From Pampus argenteus (taxonomy: Eukaryota > Chordata > Actinopteri > Scombriformes > Stromateidae), in the NCBI GenBank assembly GCA_036937835.1, contig CM072862.1, forward strand, positions 11,436,501 to 11,500,500: a DNA stretch of 64,000 bases. Direction: 5' to 3'. How positions within the stretch are numbered: the first letter of the stretch is position 1; every line of letters begins with the position of its first letter. The translations under genes were made by a program, and so were the position numbers. The notes below the pieces were generated by a model. The model saw only the letters and a list, made by a program, of their open reading frames with translations, searched no databases and was not told the DNA's origin. Of this stretch, positions 46,620 through 59,228 are shown piece after piece.

Positions 46620-49600
46620 CTGCAAAGGAACAAATGATAAAAACAAGTCATTGGATATTGTGCCACATGCAGAAATGAACACAACAGAAACTACAAAGTA
46701 CAGTTGTAATAAAAGGCACAAATTCTTCAGTGTATGTGTCATTAAAATAACCTTTATTTTGCTGTTATTGATGCTGTCGCCCCTTTTTTGTGCAAAACAT
46801 TGGCAATAAAATGTGTGCCAGGGATGATAAATGGTAACTGGGACACAACTGTAAATAAGGGCAAACAAGGGCTGTTTGTTGGTTGATTTACCAGCCTACA
46901 CTGACCAAAACTGCTGCCTATTGATCATAGCGTCTAACAAGCACAAATGTCCAATCTGTGCCTTTTTGCCATTTCCCGTTGTATCTGTGACTCTCACACA
47001 CAGTATATTTATATAATTTTTTCTGTTATTTTTATCTCTTTTCCCCCAATTGCCTCGTTTCCCTGCATTTCATGGGAATGTCATCTCCCTTTCCTCCGGT
47101 CGATAGGATTTCAACACAAGTATGGAGGCTGTTCTCCCCTGGTTTCTGCCATTTTCACTCCTCATCACCATCCCTCCCTCTGGATCACCTCCTCCTTGCT
47201 CTTATCTCTTATGGGGCTGACTTGTCTGCGTGTGTGTAATCCTGATTCTTTGCAGGCTAATTGGAATGTTGCGGATTTCAACCATCATGGAAACAATTTT
47301 AGCCAACACCAGGGTAGCCTTTTCTTGCCTCCTCCTGCTTTTATCCGTTTACCTCCCCCCTTGCCTCCTCTTCTCTGTTCCTTTCCTACACTTCCTTTCC
47401 CCCGTGTCAACCAGTCTCACCTGCTGTACACTTATCAAGAAGGCTTGGTGCAGGCTACAGAAAGAAGGTGATATTGGCAGTGAGGCCATTGTGTTCCTTG
47501 ACACTGACTGATGTGAGTGTATGAGGACCTTTGTGATGGGGGAAAGAAGGGAGGTAATTTAATTTAATGTATTTCTGGTGTGGGAGATTTAAGAGAAACA
47601 GTGTGTGGATAAACATGCTTGATTTCTGAGTGTGCACACACACATCCCACATCAAAGTGTGTACAACCTCAGCATAGCCATCAGAGCATCAGCACACATA
47701 GTGATTTTAAGGTTAGAGCTCCAGGACAGGCTGGCACATAAACACACAGAGGCAACTTGAACTTGTTCAGGTGATTTTGCTTCAAACAAACAAGGCACTG
47801 CTTGAGACTACCTTTCACATAAAACAGTGAGTCTCATATTCACAGAAAGATTTAACTATTCTTAGTATGTGATATAACTACCTTGCATGCTTTAAAGCTC
47901 AATACATTGTTCAGAAATGTTTGAATTTCATGGAAAAGAAGCGTGAGTCACAAGGTATGACACTGAAAGTGTCATGTGAGCACCACAGATTTAATCAAAA
48001 TATGTTCACTGAAAAAAGAATAATCTATTTTATTTATTTCTATCAAAGTATTCTGACTCTATTTGATTTGATACGTGTGCACATTAGACATCTACAACAT
48101 GTAAGGATTAAGACATGGTCGCACAATGCAGCGTTTTTATTCAGCAGTATTGTAGTAGTTCTTTGTGTCAGATAAATAATTCAGCATTTTAAAAAGCTAA
48201 AAGCAGAAGTAAAGCACTTCCTTGTGTATTCTTCTAGATCTGTTATTTGAGATTTTTTAGTGATTCAAATCTGTACTCTGGGAAGTCCTCACCTGTTTCC
48301 ATTCCTTTCATCTCCCTGTGGACACCCTCATTTAAAAAACAACAACCCACAGATTTGGACAAAAGGCCCAGCAGGAAACAAGCTAGTGAGGTACCACCAG
48401 TCTATCTAAAATGCTTTGCCAGCAGCAGGCCTTCAAACCTGGGCAGCTTTCAAAGATATCTGCCTCCCCTGTCTTGGCTCTGCCTCATGTGCATATGTGT
48501 GTGAAAGAGATCTGGCAAAAGAGCAATTACCTTGCATTCACCTTTGTATATTTGAATTTGTGAATATGTGCATGCTTATATGACTGGCACGGGATTTTGG
48601 TATGATTTTCACAGGTCATTTGCAGCACACAGGGATACCAAGTTGACTAATGCCATGGTTGCGTACGTATGAGTGTGTTGGAGAATTAGAGGGTGTGACT
48701 ATCTGCTATCATTCTGTCTATTTTGTGACACTGTGGCTGGAGAAAATGGAAAGTGACAGATTGATACAGACAGAAGTAAATACAGACAGGTTCAAGAACG
48801 CCACGTGACATGTCATCAGAGCACGACTGGAAAACACACACACTCATGCTGCAGAGAAAAGAAAAGAAAACTGATATTGATCAAACTTATCCTACTCTCA
48901 CATGACAATTGTGTTGATAAGCTTTTATCCAAGCTCCCAAGGTGACTCTAACTTTACTCAGTTTGGGTTAAGTTAATAGAGACACAAGATGAAACTGCAA
49001 GTGTACAGAAATACAATATGAAACTTTAATGAAGCTTCTGATTTCCCCAAAGTCCTCCCTTTGCACACAGCTTACATCGATTGCACTGCTTTTGTTAGCC
49101 ACAGCTTTTAATGTACAATACATCCATGTTTCTAAATTTCAAGCTGCACTGGGCATTGTTTTTCGCTTAGAGTTCACACAATAATGCTGACACAAGGACA
49201 TTTAAGTTCTCCCTTACTATCTTATCTTATATCGTTATTTTATTTTGTATTATTTTATTGTCTAATGTACTTGCTGTATCATTTTAGATGTTTAATATCT
49301 ATAGAATAGCAAACAACAACAGTTAAAATCACATTTCATGAATAAATTTGACTTCACTTGATTTAACTTTTTTTTTCTTTCTTTTTCTTTTTTCATAAAG
49401 AAAATAAGAACAAAAAGGCCAATTTCCTGCATACATTCTTATCTGGTTGACACAAATTAATTCAAGAAGGGCAATTCAACACTGTGGTTCACACAGTTGA
49501 TCAAGCAACCAGATCCTGTTAAACCAGCTGTCTGATGAAATTGAAATTTCTTTATCATTCACAAAACACTGTAAAGCATTTTACTTCCCCGAATACTCTG

Positions 49601-50355
49601 TAGTCCCAGTTCATCTCAATTATTCTAAAAACAGAGGCAGGAAATGCTCCTCCAACATGTACTTCAAAATTACCCAACTTGTTCAAGAGATTCCCTAAAG
49701 ATTTAGAGAGTGCATTTTTGTGAAGTATTTCAATTATGTTTGCTTTTGAAAACAGTGTTTGTTGCTTTAATACAAATTTCAGGGCAAATGGAAAAGCAGA
49801 AATAATTTGTTTGTTTGTAACGCTCGGTGTCAGATGATTAAAATTGTGATCAGAATTACAACCTCCGAACATGACTTGAAAATGAAATCTACCCGGTGGA
49901 GACAATGTATGACAACAACAAATATGCAGCCGTTTTTTCCAAATGTATCCAATGTATTATGAAAGGGTTTCATGTCCTGTTTAAAGAAAAAAGGCAATGC
50001 TTTCATTTAATATGTATGTATCTTTCATAGACTCCCAGAAAAGTCTGCATACCATCACTTCTTTACGATCTCTCTCTGAAATAACCAGAGTAACAATGGA
50101 AAAGAATGAAAACAGAGATTTACTCAGAAGCAATCCATCCAAGCAGGTCAGGGTTGACCGAGTGTGTTTTTGTAACAAGTTGACCTCTGCTGGGTGCTTT
50201 CCGCTGCAGGAGGACGCCCTGGACTCCAAATCCTCTTTGATTTCCAATAACATGTCCTGTACTCTAATAGCTCTCTAGGAGTAGACGGCCATTAGGGCAC
50301 CAAAGAGAAGATGACAGGTTCAATTGAGTGTGAGTGTGCAATGGAGGAGAATAAG

Positions 50356-50360
<5 letters not shown>

Positions 50361-50391
<31 letters not shown>
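50361..50391. repeat. (GT)15 microsatellite
   Basis: Uninterrupted GT dinucleotides. Confidence 0.96.
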
Positions 50392-50392
<1 letters not shown>

Positions 50393-51472
50393 GTGGTTGA
50401 GTGAGGGAAAGTGATTGTGTGAGTAAAGATAGCTATGTTCAGTACGTATTGTACAACATAGAACAGCAAGGGAGCTATTTTCCTCCAGACACTCGGCCCG
50501 CACTGGTCCAAACGCAGTCTTTATACAATTTTCCTGAGGCGTCTGTGCCTATTTGGTAATTTCTGGACACCAGAGGATCGCACTTGCGCTGATGTGTTAG
50601 GAGGGGTGCAGCAAAGGCTGTGTTCATGCAGATTATTTTGCAATAAAACCTGTTTAAACCACCTCTTATCACAGACGCAGCTAGTTTTCAGTTATGCCAC
50701 TTACAGTCAAGTCTCAAGATATCTGCAGTAGTCAGTTCTGTCCATGGATGTGTATCCATATAATCAGTGTGTAAAATAGCTGGGCCAAACCAACTTTCGG
50801 GTTCACCTTGGACCCAAAAAGTATTTTTCATGCACACAATGAGCATAAAAATGAGAGGTTGTAAAATGTTGCATAATTTTTTTTAAGCATCACAACTCTG
50901 CAAAATGATGTGTTTCACTATCAGAATTTGATCCATTTTGTCCAATAACATTTGGAAAGTCCAGAAAAGCCACACAAGTTAATTATTTTCACTCTGCTTG
51001 GATGGCAGAAGTCTCTGGTACATAAACTCTCCAGTATGCATCTATTCATGTAATTTTGTAGGTATTTCGCCTTCATGTTTCATTGTGCACTTTCTTAGGA
51101 ATGAATGAGGCCCCGCCTCTGACACTGTATCCAGTTATTTATACATCCATGTTATTATCCCCAGTAAATCGAACTGCATAGGCTATTGTTCACTGCACAC
51201 AAAACATTGTAATTCACTGAAAGCCACTGAAGAATCCATTATCAAATTGCAGTATAATAAGATGGAAATAACTGTGCATGTGTCAAAGATAGAAAAAAAA
51301 AAGGGAGGACACACTGTGTTGATGCTTAACAGATGTGATACAGTGAGCATTTGTTTTTGCAAAGAATAAGCAGGTGAAAAGTGTGTTGCTTTACCGACAC
51401 TGAGCACAAGGATGGTCAAGACTCAAACCTAATTGCTGCTTGCTCCATTTCTATAGTTGACCCTGGTCTAGT

Positions 51473-51672
51473 CAAGTCAATATTTATTTGTACAGTCCAA
51501 CATTTTAAATCACAAATTTGCCTCAGTGGGCTTTGCAATCTGTATAGAATACAACATCCTCTATTTTTAGACCCTCGATTTGGATAAGAAAAACCTCCCC
51601 CACAAAATCCCTTTAATGGAGAATAATTGGAAGAAACCTCAGGAAGAGCAACAACACTCCTCCCAGTTGACT
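51473..51672 (+). repeat. Dispersed teleost repeat (unnamed here)
   Basis: It contains tatttatttgtacagtcc, then atttgcctcagtgggctttg, and ends near gaagaaacctcaggaagagc. I recognise this arrangement as a very common interspersed repeat in percomorph fish, but I cannot name the family with certainty. No coding capacity. Confidence 0.6.
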
Positions 51673-51865
51673 AGGGCAAGCAAATCTAGAAATTGGCCCA
51701 TGAGAATAAACAAAATAAGAAAGAGCGCTTTAAGTAAAATCATTGATAATGTGACTAAATCAATGTCTGCCCAACAGATTCAAATTACAAGTGCAGTGTC
51801 CTTTCTAAATGTGCCTGTTCAGATCCAGCTGAGTGCTTGGCCTCCAGTATAGCTGCATGCAGCTT

Positions 51866-52010
51866 TCTCGAGAACCACTCATCCAAACAACTTCACACTT
51901 GACACTGCACTCCCTTGGCTCCTCAGCAATATGCCGCCAAGTGTGTAGTCGATCAGATGAATGGTTGTCAAAAAATACATACAGACAGAGAGAGACTCCT
52001 TCCATTTTAG
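51866..52010 (+). repeat. Diverged repeat, copy 1 of 3
   Basis: Shares ccactcatccaaacaacttc, a gacactgca box, cctcagcaatatgccgccaa and the gacagagagagactcctt end with the copies at 52148-52200 and 52560-52720. Confidence 0.7.
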
Positions 52011-52147
52011 ATGGTAGCTTTTATCACTATGGCTGTAAATCCCCCCTCTGACCACAATGGCACAGTGGCTTCTGTTCATTGACACCACAGGTGAATTGAA
52101 GAAGAAGAAGCAGTGATTCAAAGTTGATGACTAACTTTGCTGAAAAC

Positions 52148-52200
52148 TTTCCTAGAACCACTCATCCAAACAACTTCACATTCGACACTGCAGAGAAATA
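52148..52200 (+). repeat. Diverged repeat, copy 2 of 3 (truncated)
   Basis: Keeps only the first part, ccactcatccaaacaacttc followed by acattcgacactgca. It stops where a Tc1-type end begins. Confidence 0.65.
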
Positions 52201-52270
52201 CATACACACATACAGTGACAAAGTGTTTCCCCCTTCCTGATTTCCTTTTTTTTTTTTGCATGTTTGTCTA
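52198..52270 (+). mobile_element. Solo Tc1-type terminal repeat
   Basis: acagtgacaaagtgtttccc continuing as cccttcctgatttcc and gcatgtttgtc closely resembles the left end of the element at 20862. No transposase or matching right end was seen nearby. Confidence 0.65.
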
Positions 52271-52559
52271 AGTGACTAATGGGGACAACAATTTTTGAAA
52301 TCAGTCCAGTATTTAGTGAGACCGCTTCAGCAACTAACTGAGTGCAATGACGAATTAGCCTGTGGACTTGCTGTCTGTAGCAGCATTATAAGTGCAACAG
52401 GATCTGGGGCAGCCTGCATATCAGTTTAAGTTTGAGGCTGTGGATAGACATACATTAATGGTGCATTTGCCATATGCTGGCTGAATCAATTTCAAAAAAT
52501 GCTGTCACTTAGATCTATAATAGTGGGAGCACGGGTTGAAAAATGCAGATGCTTCCGTT

Positions 52560-52720
52560 TAACATGTCTCATCCAAACACCTTAACATTTGACAATGTAT
52601 TTTCCTGGGTCCTCAGCAATACACTCGCCAAGTGCGAAGCACATTGAATGAACAGTTGTCAAGACAAGGACAGACAGACTGACAGACTGACAGACTGACA
52701 GACTGACAGAGACTCCTGTG
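52560..52720 (+). repeat. Diverged repeat, copy 3 of 3, with (GACAGACT)n end
   Basis: Contains catccaaacaccttaacatt and cctcagcaatacactcgcca, then a short array of gacagact units at 52669-52710 and gagactcct, in the same order as copy 1. The octamer array seems to be an expansion of the gacaga motif present in copy 1. Confidence 0.7.
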
Positions 52721-55700
52721 TTAAATGTATAAGTGCATAACAACAATGAAATTAATGTCACTCATTCATGATCAATCCAGCTTTTGTGACAAGGAAAACA
52801 AAGGCATATTTTTCTCAGGTGATGGACTTTTGGATGTAATCATAATTGATACATGACAGCTGAGAAGCTAAAAAAAAATAAAGAATAAAACTATGGTCCA
52901 TTGAAAAACTCTTTCTATAGACAACAGAGTCCAAACATTTTAATCTGCAGAAAAACAGCTCTGTCTGCCTGATTTTTTTCCCTCTTGAACACTTGCATGT
53001 ACACTCACACATAGACTGAAAAAACACTCTAATGGTCTCATCGACCACACACACGCGCAGAAACACTATCACAAACACATATATGTGCAACCAGCCAAAC
53101 ACGCAGAAAGAAAAGCTTATGCATACAGCACAGAGAGGCACAAACAGAGGCAGACTTGCCGTTTGATCCAGCTTTGTGTGTCGTCAATTATTTAGCATTC
53201 TGCTCATAGACATCGCCTTAAAGAGGGCATAAAACATGCACAAGGCCCACATTTGGTAATAAGAACACTGAGTATAAAATGCAATGTTGAGACATGAAAA
53301 TTGATTTAGGATTATTTTCTCTGCTCTTTTTTGTGTAATAACAAAAAAATACATTTATTGCTTCTTCCACCCCACAAAAGCCTGTCTCTCCTCCTCTCCT
53401 CTCCTCAATGATGCCTCAGACATTACTCTGAAAGAAATGATGGAAAAGAGAACAGATGAAACAAGCATGCGACACAGCTGTACTATTTCTATCTTTATGT
53501 AAAGTCAGAAGAATGAGATCTATATTCTGGGAGAACACCAATATTTGCATGATCATGAACTCGGCCCTTTACCATGGAAAAACTAGAGATACCACAACCA
53601 GCAGAGTCCTTTAACAGGGGGAGAAACAGAAGGAAAATGAGTGGAGGTAGAAAAATGATAAGGTTAGTAAAAGCAGAGAAAGAGGAGAAGCAGGAGAGAG
53701 TGAATATGAATAGAGAGAAGAATGAGAAATTAAGAGGGAAGAAACAGAAAAGAAGAACGTGCCCAGAAAAATGTATTTTAAAAATCCAATACATTAGCTC
53801 AATAAATTAATATTACCACACGAACGGCACCTTTCATTAGCTCCATATTGTGTATATTATTGCAGTATACAGAAACCAACAAACCTGATCCATAACAAAG
53901 TTAAGTGCTAGATTGTCAATAAAGTAACAATGACGGCGAACACTACCATTGTTATCATATAATAATAATTATTAGACCTTTTCCTATTCAAAGCAAACCA
54001 AATAGAAAAGATAAACACAATTAAAAAAAAAAAAAAAAAAACATAACATAAAAGACTGGTGAGCTAAATTGCAGAAAATGTTCTCATGTTTTTTTATGAT
54101 TAATTAAATATCTCTGGTGAGAGAGCACACATTTATTCATGGTGAGAAACCACATGGTGTTAAACACTGAAAAAAAATGCCAATAGATTCCCTGATGTGC
54201 TTGGCATGCAGCCTATTTTCTATTTTAGGCAGTTTGGGCTAAAATCAGTCAGTCAATCAGTCACTTCATCATGGAGCGACTGTAAAACTTCCTTGAGCAC
54301 ATGACTGTTCACTTTTGGCTGCAATCATCCTTTAACCTTCCTGGTAATTACAAAGAATGCAAATAATCCTGCAGTGTAGCATCTTTTGTTACATAGTGTA
54401 TCGCTGCCTTTAACAGCAGCTTGTGTTAAGAAGAATTACAACAAAGTCTTCTCCCAAACTAACAATCTTGAATTTGCTGAAAATGGCGCTTTTTCGTCGA
54501 GCCAGCGTGTTATGTACAAGTCCTAATTATGCTTCTGTCAGCAAAGAGCCTGGGAAATGGTATTAAACATGCATGACGGTGTGACTCTATTGTTTTAGAC
54601 CATAAAGAGACTAATTTGGGCATGGTTATTTACTGTGAGTATGACAGTGTATCTGCACAGCAGTGGTGACAGCAAAGAGGGTGTTATGGGACCAAGAGGC
54701 ATAGTTCATTCACTCAGCCTCCAGGCTAAAATAACACACAGAAATGCAAAAACACAGACAAAAAAAAAAAGGAGAAAAACAGGCACAAAAGCATACAGAG
54801 TGATACAATCGTATGGACACACACAGTATGCACTCACCAACAAATACACACACACAAATTCCTCAGGGGCAAAATAACACATGAATCTCATAAAGTCCCA
54901 CAGGGCAAAAACAAGAAAGTCTTTCCGTGTCCCTTTAAGTGCCTTCTGAAGTTATCTATAGAGAGCAAAGTGGATAAAGGACCTGGCTGAAGGACCCTTC
55001 CAACTCCTTCTGTGGTCATGTGTGGTCATATGGACTTCTGAGGCCACGGTGTAATAGCTGGGATCCATACATTATTCTGTGGACGATGTTTTGATTACAG
55101 CTCGGTTTAAGAAGTATGACGTCTTCATCAAGACTCATGTGTAGCTGCTCCCTACAGGTGGCGTCATATTAATGCTGATGTGAAGGTACAGCCAGACAAA
55201 AGCTTGGCTTGTTGTATATTTAATTAGCCTTGTGACATGGAGGGCACGGCGGACCACAACAGTAGAGCTTATGGAAACCACATATAGACAAAAACACATA
55301 TACACGCCCAGACAGCAATATAGGCTGCTGCTGCTGCTTTTAAAAATTATTAAATTCCTTGTGTTTTATTGTGTTGTGCTGTGGGACGAACACTACACTA
55401 CACTACAATCTGCACAAAGCCCTTTATTAAAACAACTCTTGACCAATCCTGTGGATTCCTGTTCAGATACTAAAGTGGTATTCTGGCACAACTTCACTTT
55501 CATTGTCTCCTAAGACAAGTGAGTGAACAAATAAATGAATAAGAGAGACTCCCAAGATAACTATAAGCCTGAAAACACAGACTGCACCAGTCTCATCATC
55601 ATTGTCAGCCAAAAGTTTTGGTTCGTTTTGGTCACTTACTTGGTTTTAGGCAGCCAATTTAGAAGATGGGAAGTTTTTAGCAAGTGTAAAACTAAAAAAA

Positions 55701-56529
55701 GAATCACTTGCATGCTAAATTATGTGAACTGTGACAGCAATGTGACGGACTAAAGTTTTTTTCTGATTTCTGATTACTTATGCATCAGTGATGAACAAAT
55801 GAAACACAAGCTACTGACAGCATTAAAACGTGTTTAATTTCCTTTTAACTAGAAGTTTAATGTGGCTTGTATAGTATTTTGTTCTCTCTAGTTTCACAAA
55901 GCCATAAGACGATCTTGCAAAGCTGTGCAGTGTCACTATGGCAGGAAAAGGACACTTAGCTGCTGTTGACTTTCAGGGAGCCAGTGGATGGACTTGTTGT
56001 TTATCGATTGACCACATCTTCTTGTCTGATGCCATCCATTTAATAATCTTCCATAAACTATAGCCATTAGTATTGTCTCACACATATTTATAATGTGTAG
56101 GATTTTAAATACAGCAAATCAACTGTATTTGACAGATCTCATGCCAAGGCTGTGTTATTCTGTTTCTGGGATGAATGTTGTATTTTAGACGTCAAACTTG
56201 ACACTGAATGAAAAGTCATCTCATCAAGCTCCATTCTGAGGAAATACAATTTGGACAAAATATAATAAATAACGTAAATACAAAAAGTATTGAGGTTGTG
56301 TTCATAAGCAGAGATGCCACAAGCTCCAATGTAGTCGTCCTTCACAATTAGTTCTTCAGAACTGACAGTGAGACAATTACCAGATATCAGTACCATCTCA
56401 TAAGTGACAGGTCAAAGGTTCAGCTGTCCTCAGCAAGAACTAATAACAAATGTTACAGAAACACCCTCAGGCAAGAGACTGAAACCTGGTTTCACAATTT
56501 AACAGCTCAATAAAAACACTTAAAGTGTA

Positions 56530-56570
56530 AAGTACCAGTCAAAGGTTTGAACACACTTCAATGTTCAGCA
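56530..56570 (+). mobile_element. Possible Tc1-type end fragment
   Basis: gtaccagtcaaaggtttgaa followed by cacactt resembles the end of another fish Tc1 family (agtaccagtcaaaagtttgg type). No partner end was found. Confidence 0.4.
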
Positions 56571-56823
56571 TGTTTCAGGACAAACACGATAACAAATATT
56601 AGGCTCTTCTCTGTATGTAAATAAATGTCTTGTTATGTCTTTTGGCTATATGGCAGTCACATTAACTATTTATAGACCCTGGACATTAGGGAATTTAACA
56701 TATAGCCTTTATGACCTTCACAAGGCTTTATGGGGTCAAAGGTGACAGGGAAGTCAGCAGTAATGCAATATTAAGAGCTCAGCCACAGATGCTTGTGTCA
56801 GTGCACATCAATTTACTTGACAA

Positions 56824-56966
<143 letters not shown>

Positions 56967-57068
56967 CTTTATTAATCCCAAAAACTGGAAATTTAAGTGT
57001 AGCAGCAGCATAACACAATATACCTGTGAAATACTGTATATACATTGCTGCAATATACAACAAGTACG
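56967..57068 (-). mobile_element. LINE-like 3' tail next to (GATA)n
   Basis: ctttattaatcccaaaaact followed by ggaaatttaagtgtagcagc resembles the antisense 3' end of fish non-LTR retrotransposons of the Rex type, whose tails end in short tetranucleotide repeats. The (GATA)n array would be the expanded tail. Family assignment is an inference. Confidence 0.55.
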
Positions 57069-57073
57069 GGCCC

Positions 57074-57775
57074 TTATGCTAGACCTCTCATGATATGTCA
57101 GCCTACCTCAGGAATGATAGAGTCATACCGGCTCAGACGTCGCCCGGGTCAACAAGGTCTGCATCAGTTGCTAGGGAACCAGGGCAAACTGATGAGAAAT
57201 GGGCTATTGGAATGAGTTGCTGGAATGCTACTATACAAGCAATCCCAGAGAGAAGGGATATATGCAGAGAATATGGGACCATTGGATACTTTGAAACTCA
57301 CAATCAAGGCTAACAAAGAAACAGCTGTTAGCCCAGTGTTCCAACATCCGTAATCAAAATCTACTATCACAACTAGAAATTAATGAAATACAACAACGAT
57401 TCTATGGCAAGGGGGAGCCTGGAGGACAGGTCAGCGGGGAGATGTCATCATCATCCCCACAACCAGAGATCGGGTACTAAGCCCCAACAGCTACCAACAG
57501 CCTCAACACAAAAGCTGCTGACCTGAGAAGGAAGATCGTGACAAGAACCAGTAACTATTTCAATGGGAGACATCCAAGAAAGAGTGTCAAAGATGAAGAG
57601 CTGGACAGCACCAGGCCCCGATATGATCCATATGTACTCTCCATGAACGCCTAGCAGCACAGATGAACCAGCTGCTGAGGGATGGGACCCACCCAGAGTG
57701 GCTAACCCAAGGCAGGACAGTCCTAATCATGAAGGACCCCCAGAAGGGACCCGAGAAACAAGAAGTGTATGTGAC
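57074..57775 (+). mobile_element. Non-LTR retrotransposon fragment, internally deleted
   Basis: The plus strand contains, in several frames, pieces of one polyprotein: SAYLRNDRVIPAQTSPGS at 57099, SVPTSVI-type linker, LLSQLEINEIQQRFYGKGEP near 57360-57415, DIQERVSKMKSWTAPGPDMI near 57568-57630, and ERLAAQMNQLLRDGTHPEWL with TQGRTVLIMKDPQKG near 57645-57750. The last two are the start of a reverse transcriptase of a fish LINE often annotated as R2-like. Frameshifts and a missing stretch before PVTISMGD show it is dead. The 3' half of the reverse transcriptase is absent. Confidence 0.75.
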
Positions 57776-59150
57776 CTTGCAAGAAGGATGAATCTAAGTC
57801 CCTTTCTTGCAAAAATCAAATCCAAACATAAATGATCTACTCTAAACCAAAATACAGCTTTTTAAACAACCAACAAGCTCCAACTTAGCTCCAAGTATTA
57901 TTTAAGAAACTACACTACAGTGGAATTATCCACAGTGCTTATCAGGCAACGCTTTGAAAGATAATAACCCTGTCTGGCTGTGGCTCTGGTGGTTATTGCG
58001 TACTCTTGAAGCTGATTTGTGAGGCACTCGCCACCACCAACTCTGCCTGCACCTGGAAAGTGCTGAGCCAGCCTACTCTTAACAAAATTTAACACCTTGG
58101 GTGGTTTGTGGTAGTGCACCCACCGGATTCCCATTTCAGAGTTTTTGTTGGGTTTATTCTGTTTTGTTTTCATATTTCTTTTACATTTGTATCTGTTTGT
58201 CTCGTCTACCTATTCTATCCTTCCCTACTTACTTTTTTCCAGCCTGCAGAAAAAAAGCAAAAGTTTTACAGACCTGTTTTAAACTGATTTTGGGATAGGG
58301 AATAAAAATACCATATTATTCAGTTGATCTAATTCATTTTGGACAGAGGTTAAAACCTTTATATTATTCTTTTCTTTTCCAGAGAGAAATCTCCAGCATA
58401 AGAAAAAAACATGTCAATGCTATAAGTCTGTATAATTTAATAGTCATGTATGTGTGAATGTATATAACATGTCACAAAATAGTCAAGTAAAGTGCTTTAA
58501 GTAGGAATAAATGCAGGCCAGTGAGTAGCTCTCCATCTCTTTTCACTTAATTACTCTTTTCTTTTCTCAAACTGAAAGACACAACTACTGCTTGCTGATG
58601 CTAAAAATAATACATGTAAAGAGAAAATAAGGGCTTCCTCAGGTGACACTGTTTTCAGTTTATTTGTACCATTAATAAGGTATCATCTGTAGATATATAG
58701 ACTGTTTTCTTGCTCTTTTTCCTCTCTGTACTTCCAGTAGGTATTAAACAAAGTTCCATAAAAACACTGTTCATATACCAGCAATGACATTCTTTGTTCC
58801 TGTAATATTTTCTACATGTTTCTAATCTTGGATCTCTTCTATGTTTCATGGCCATCCAATCCTCTCTGCCATCCTGTCTCCATCCTCATCCTATTTCAAT
58901 TTTTCTATCTGCCGATACACAGGCTATGAGACTGCCCTGAGGCACCTCCCATACGTTATAACACTGCCTTCATTACCCAGCCCGCTGCAGCTGGTCATAA
59001 ATGAAAAAAAAAAAAAAGGATGTGAGAGGAGGGAAGGTTGGAGAAGAGGAAGGAAGGGAGGACAGGAAAGGAGAGGGAAAAGGGTCAAAATCCATAGAAT
59101 AAGTCAATTGTGAAAGAGATAGTGAGGGTGGAGCTTGAGCAAGAGAGACT

Positions 59151-59228
59151 GTGAGTGAGTGAGTGAGTGAGTGAGTGAGTGAGTGAGTGAGTGAGTGAGC
59201 GAGCGAGCGAGTGAGTGAGTGAGCGAGT
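59151..59228. repeat. (GAGT)n with GAGC variants
   Basis: About 19 tetranucleotide units, with a block of GAGC units near 59199-59210. It makes the Ser-Leu-Thr-His artefact frame on the minus strand. Confidence 0.97.

Noticed and set aside
47000..47511. Plus-strand frames of 93 and 174 residues
   Set aside because: Pyrimidine-rich intron sequence, no domain resemblance, no splice or start context.
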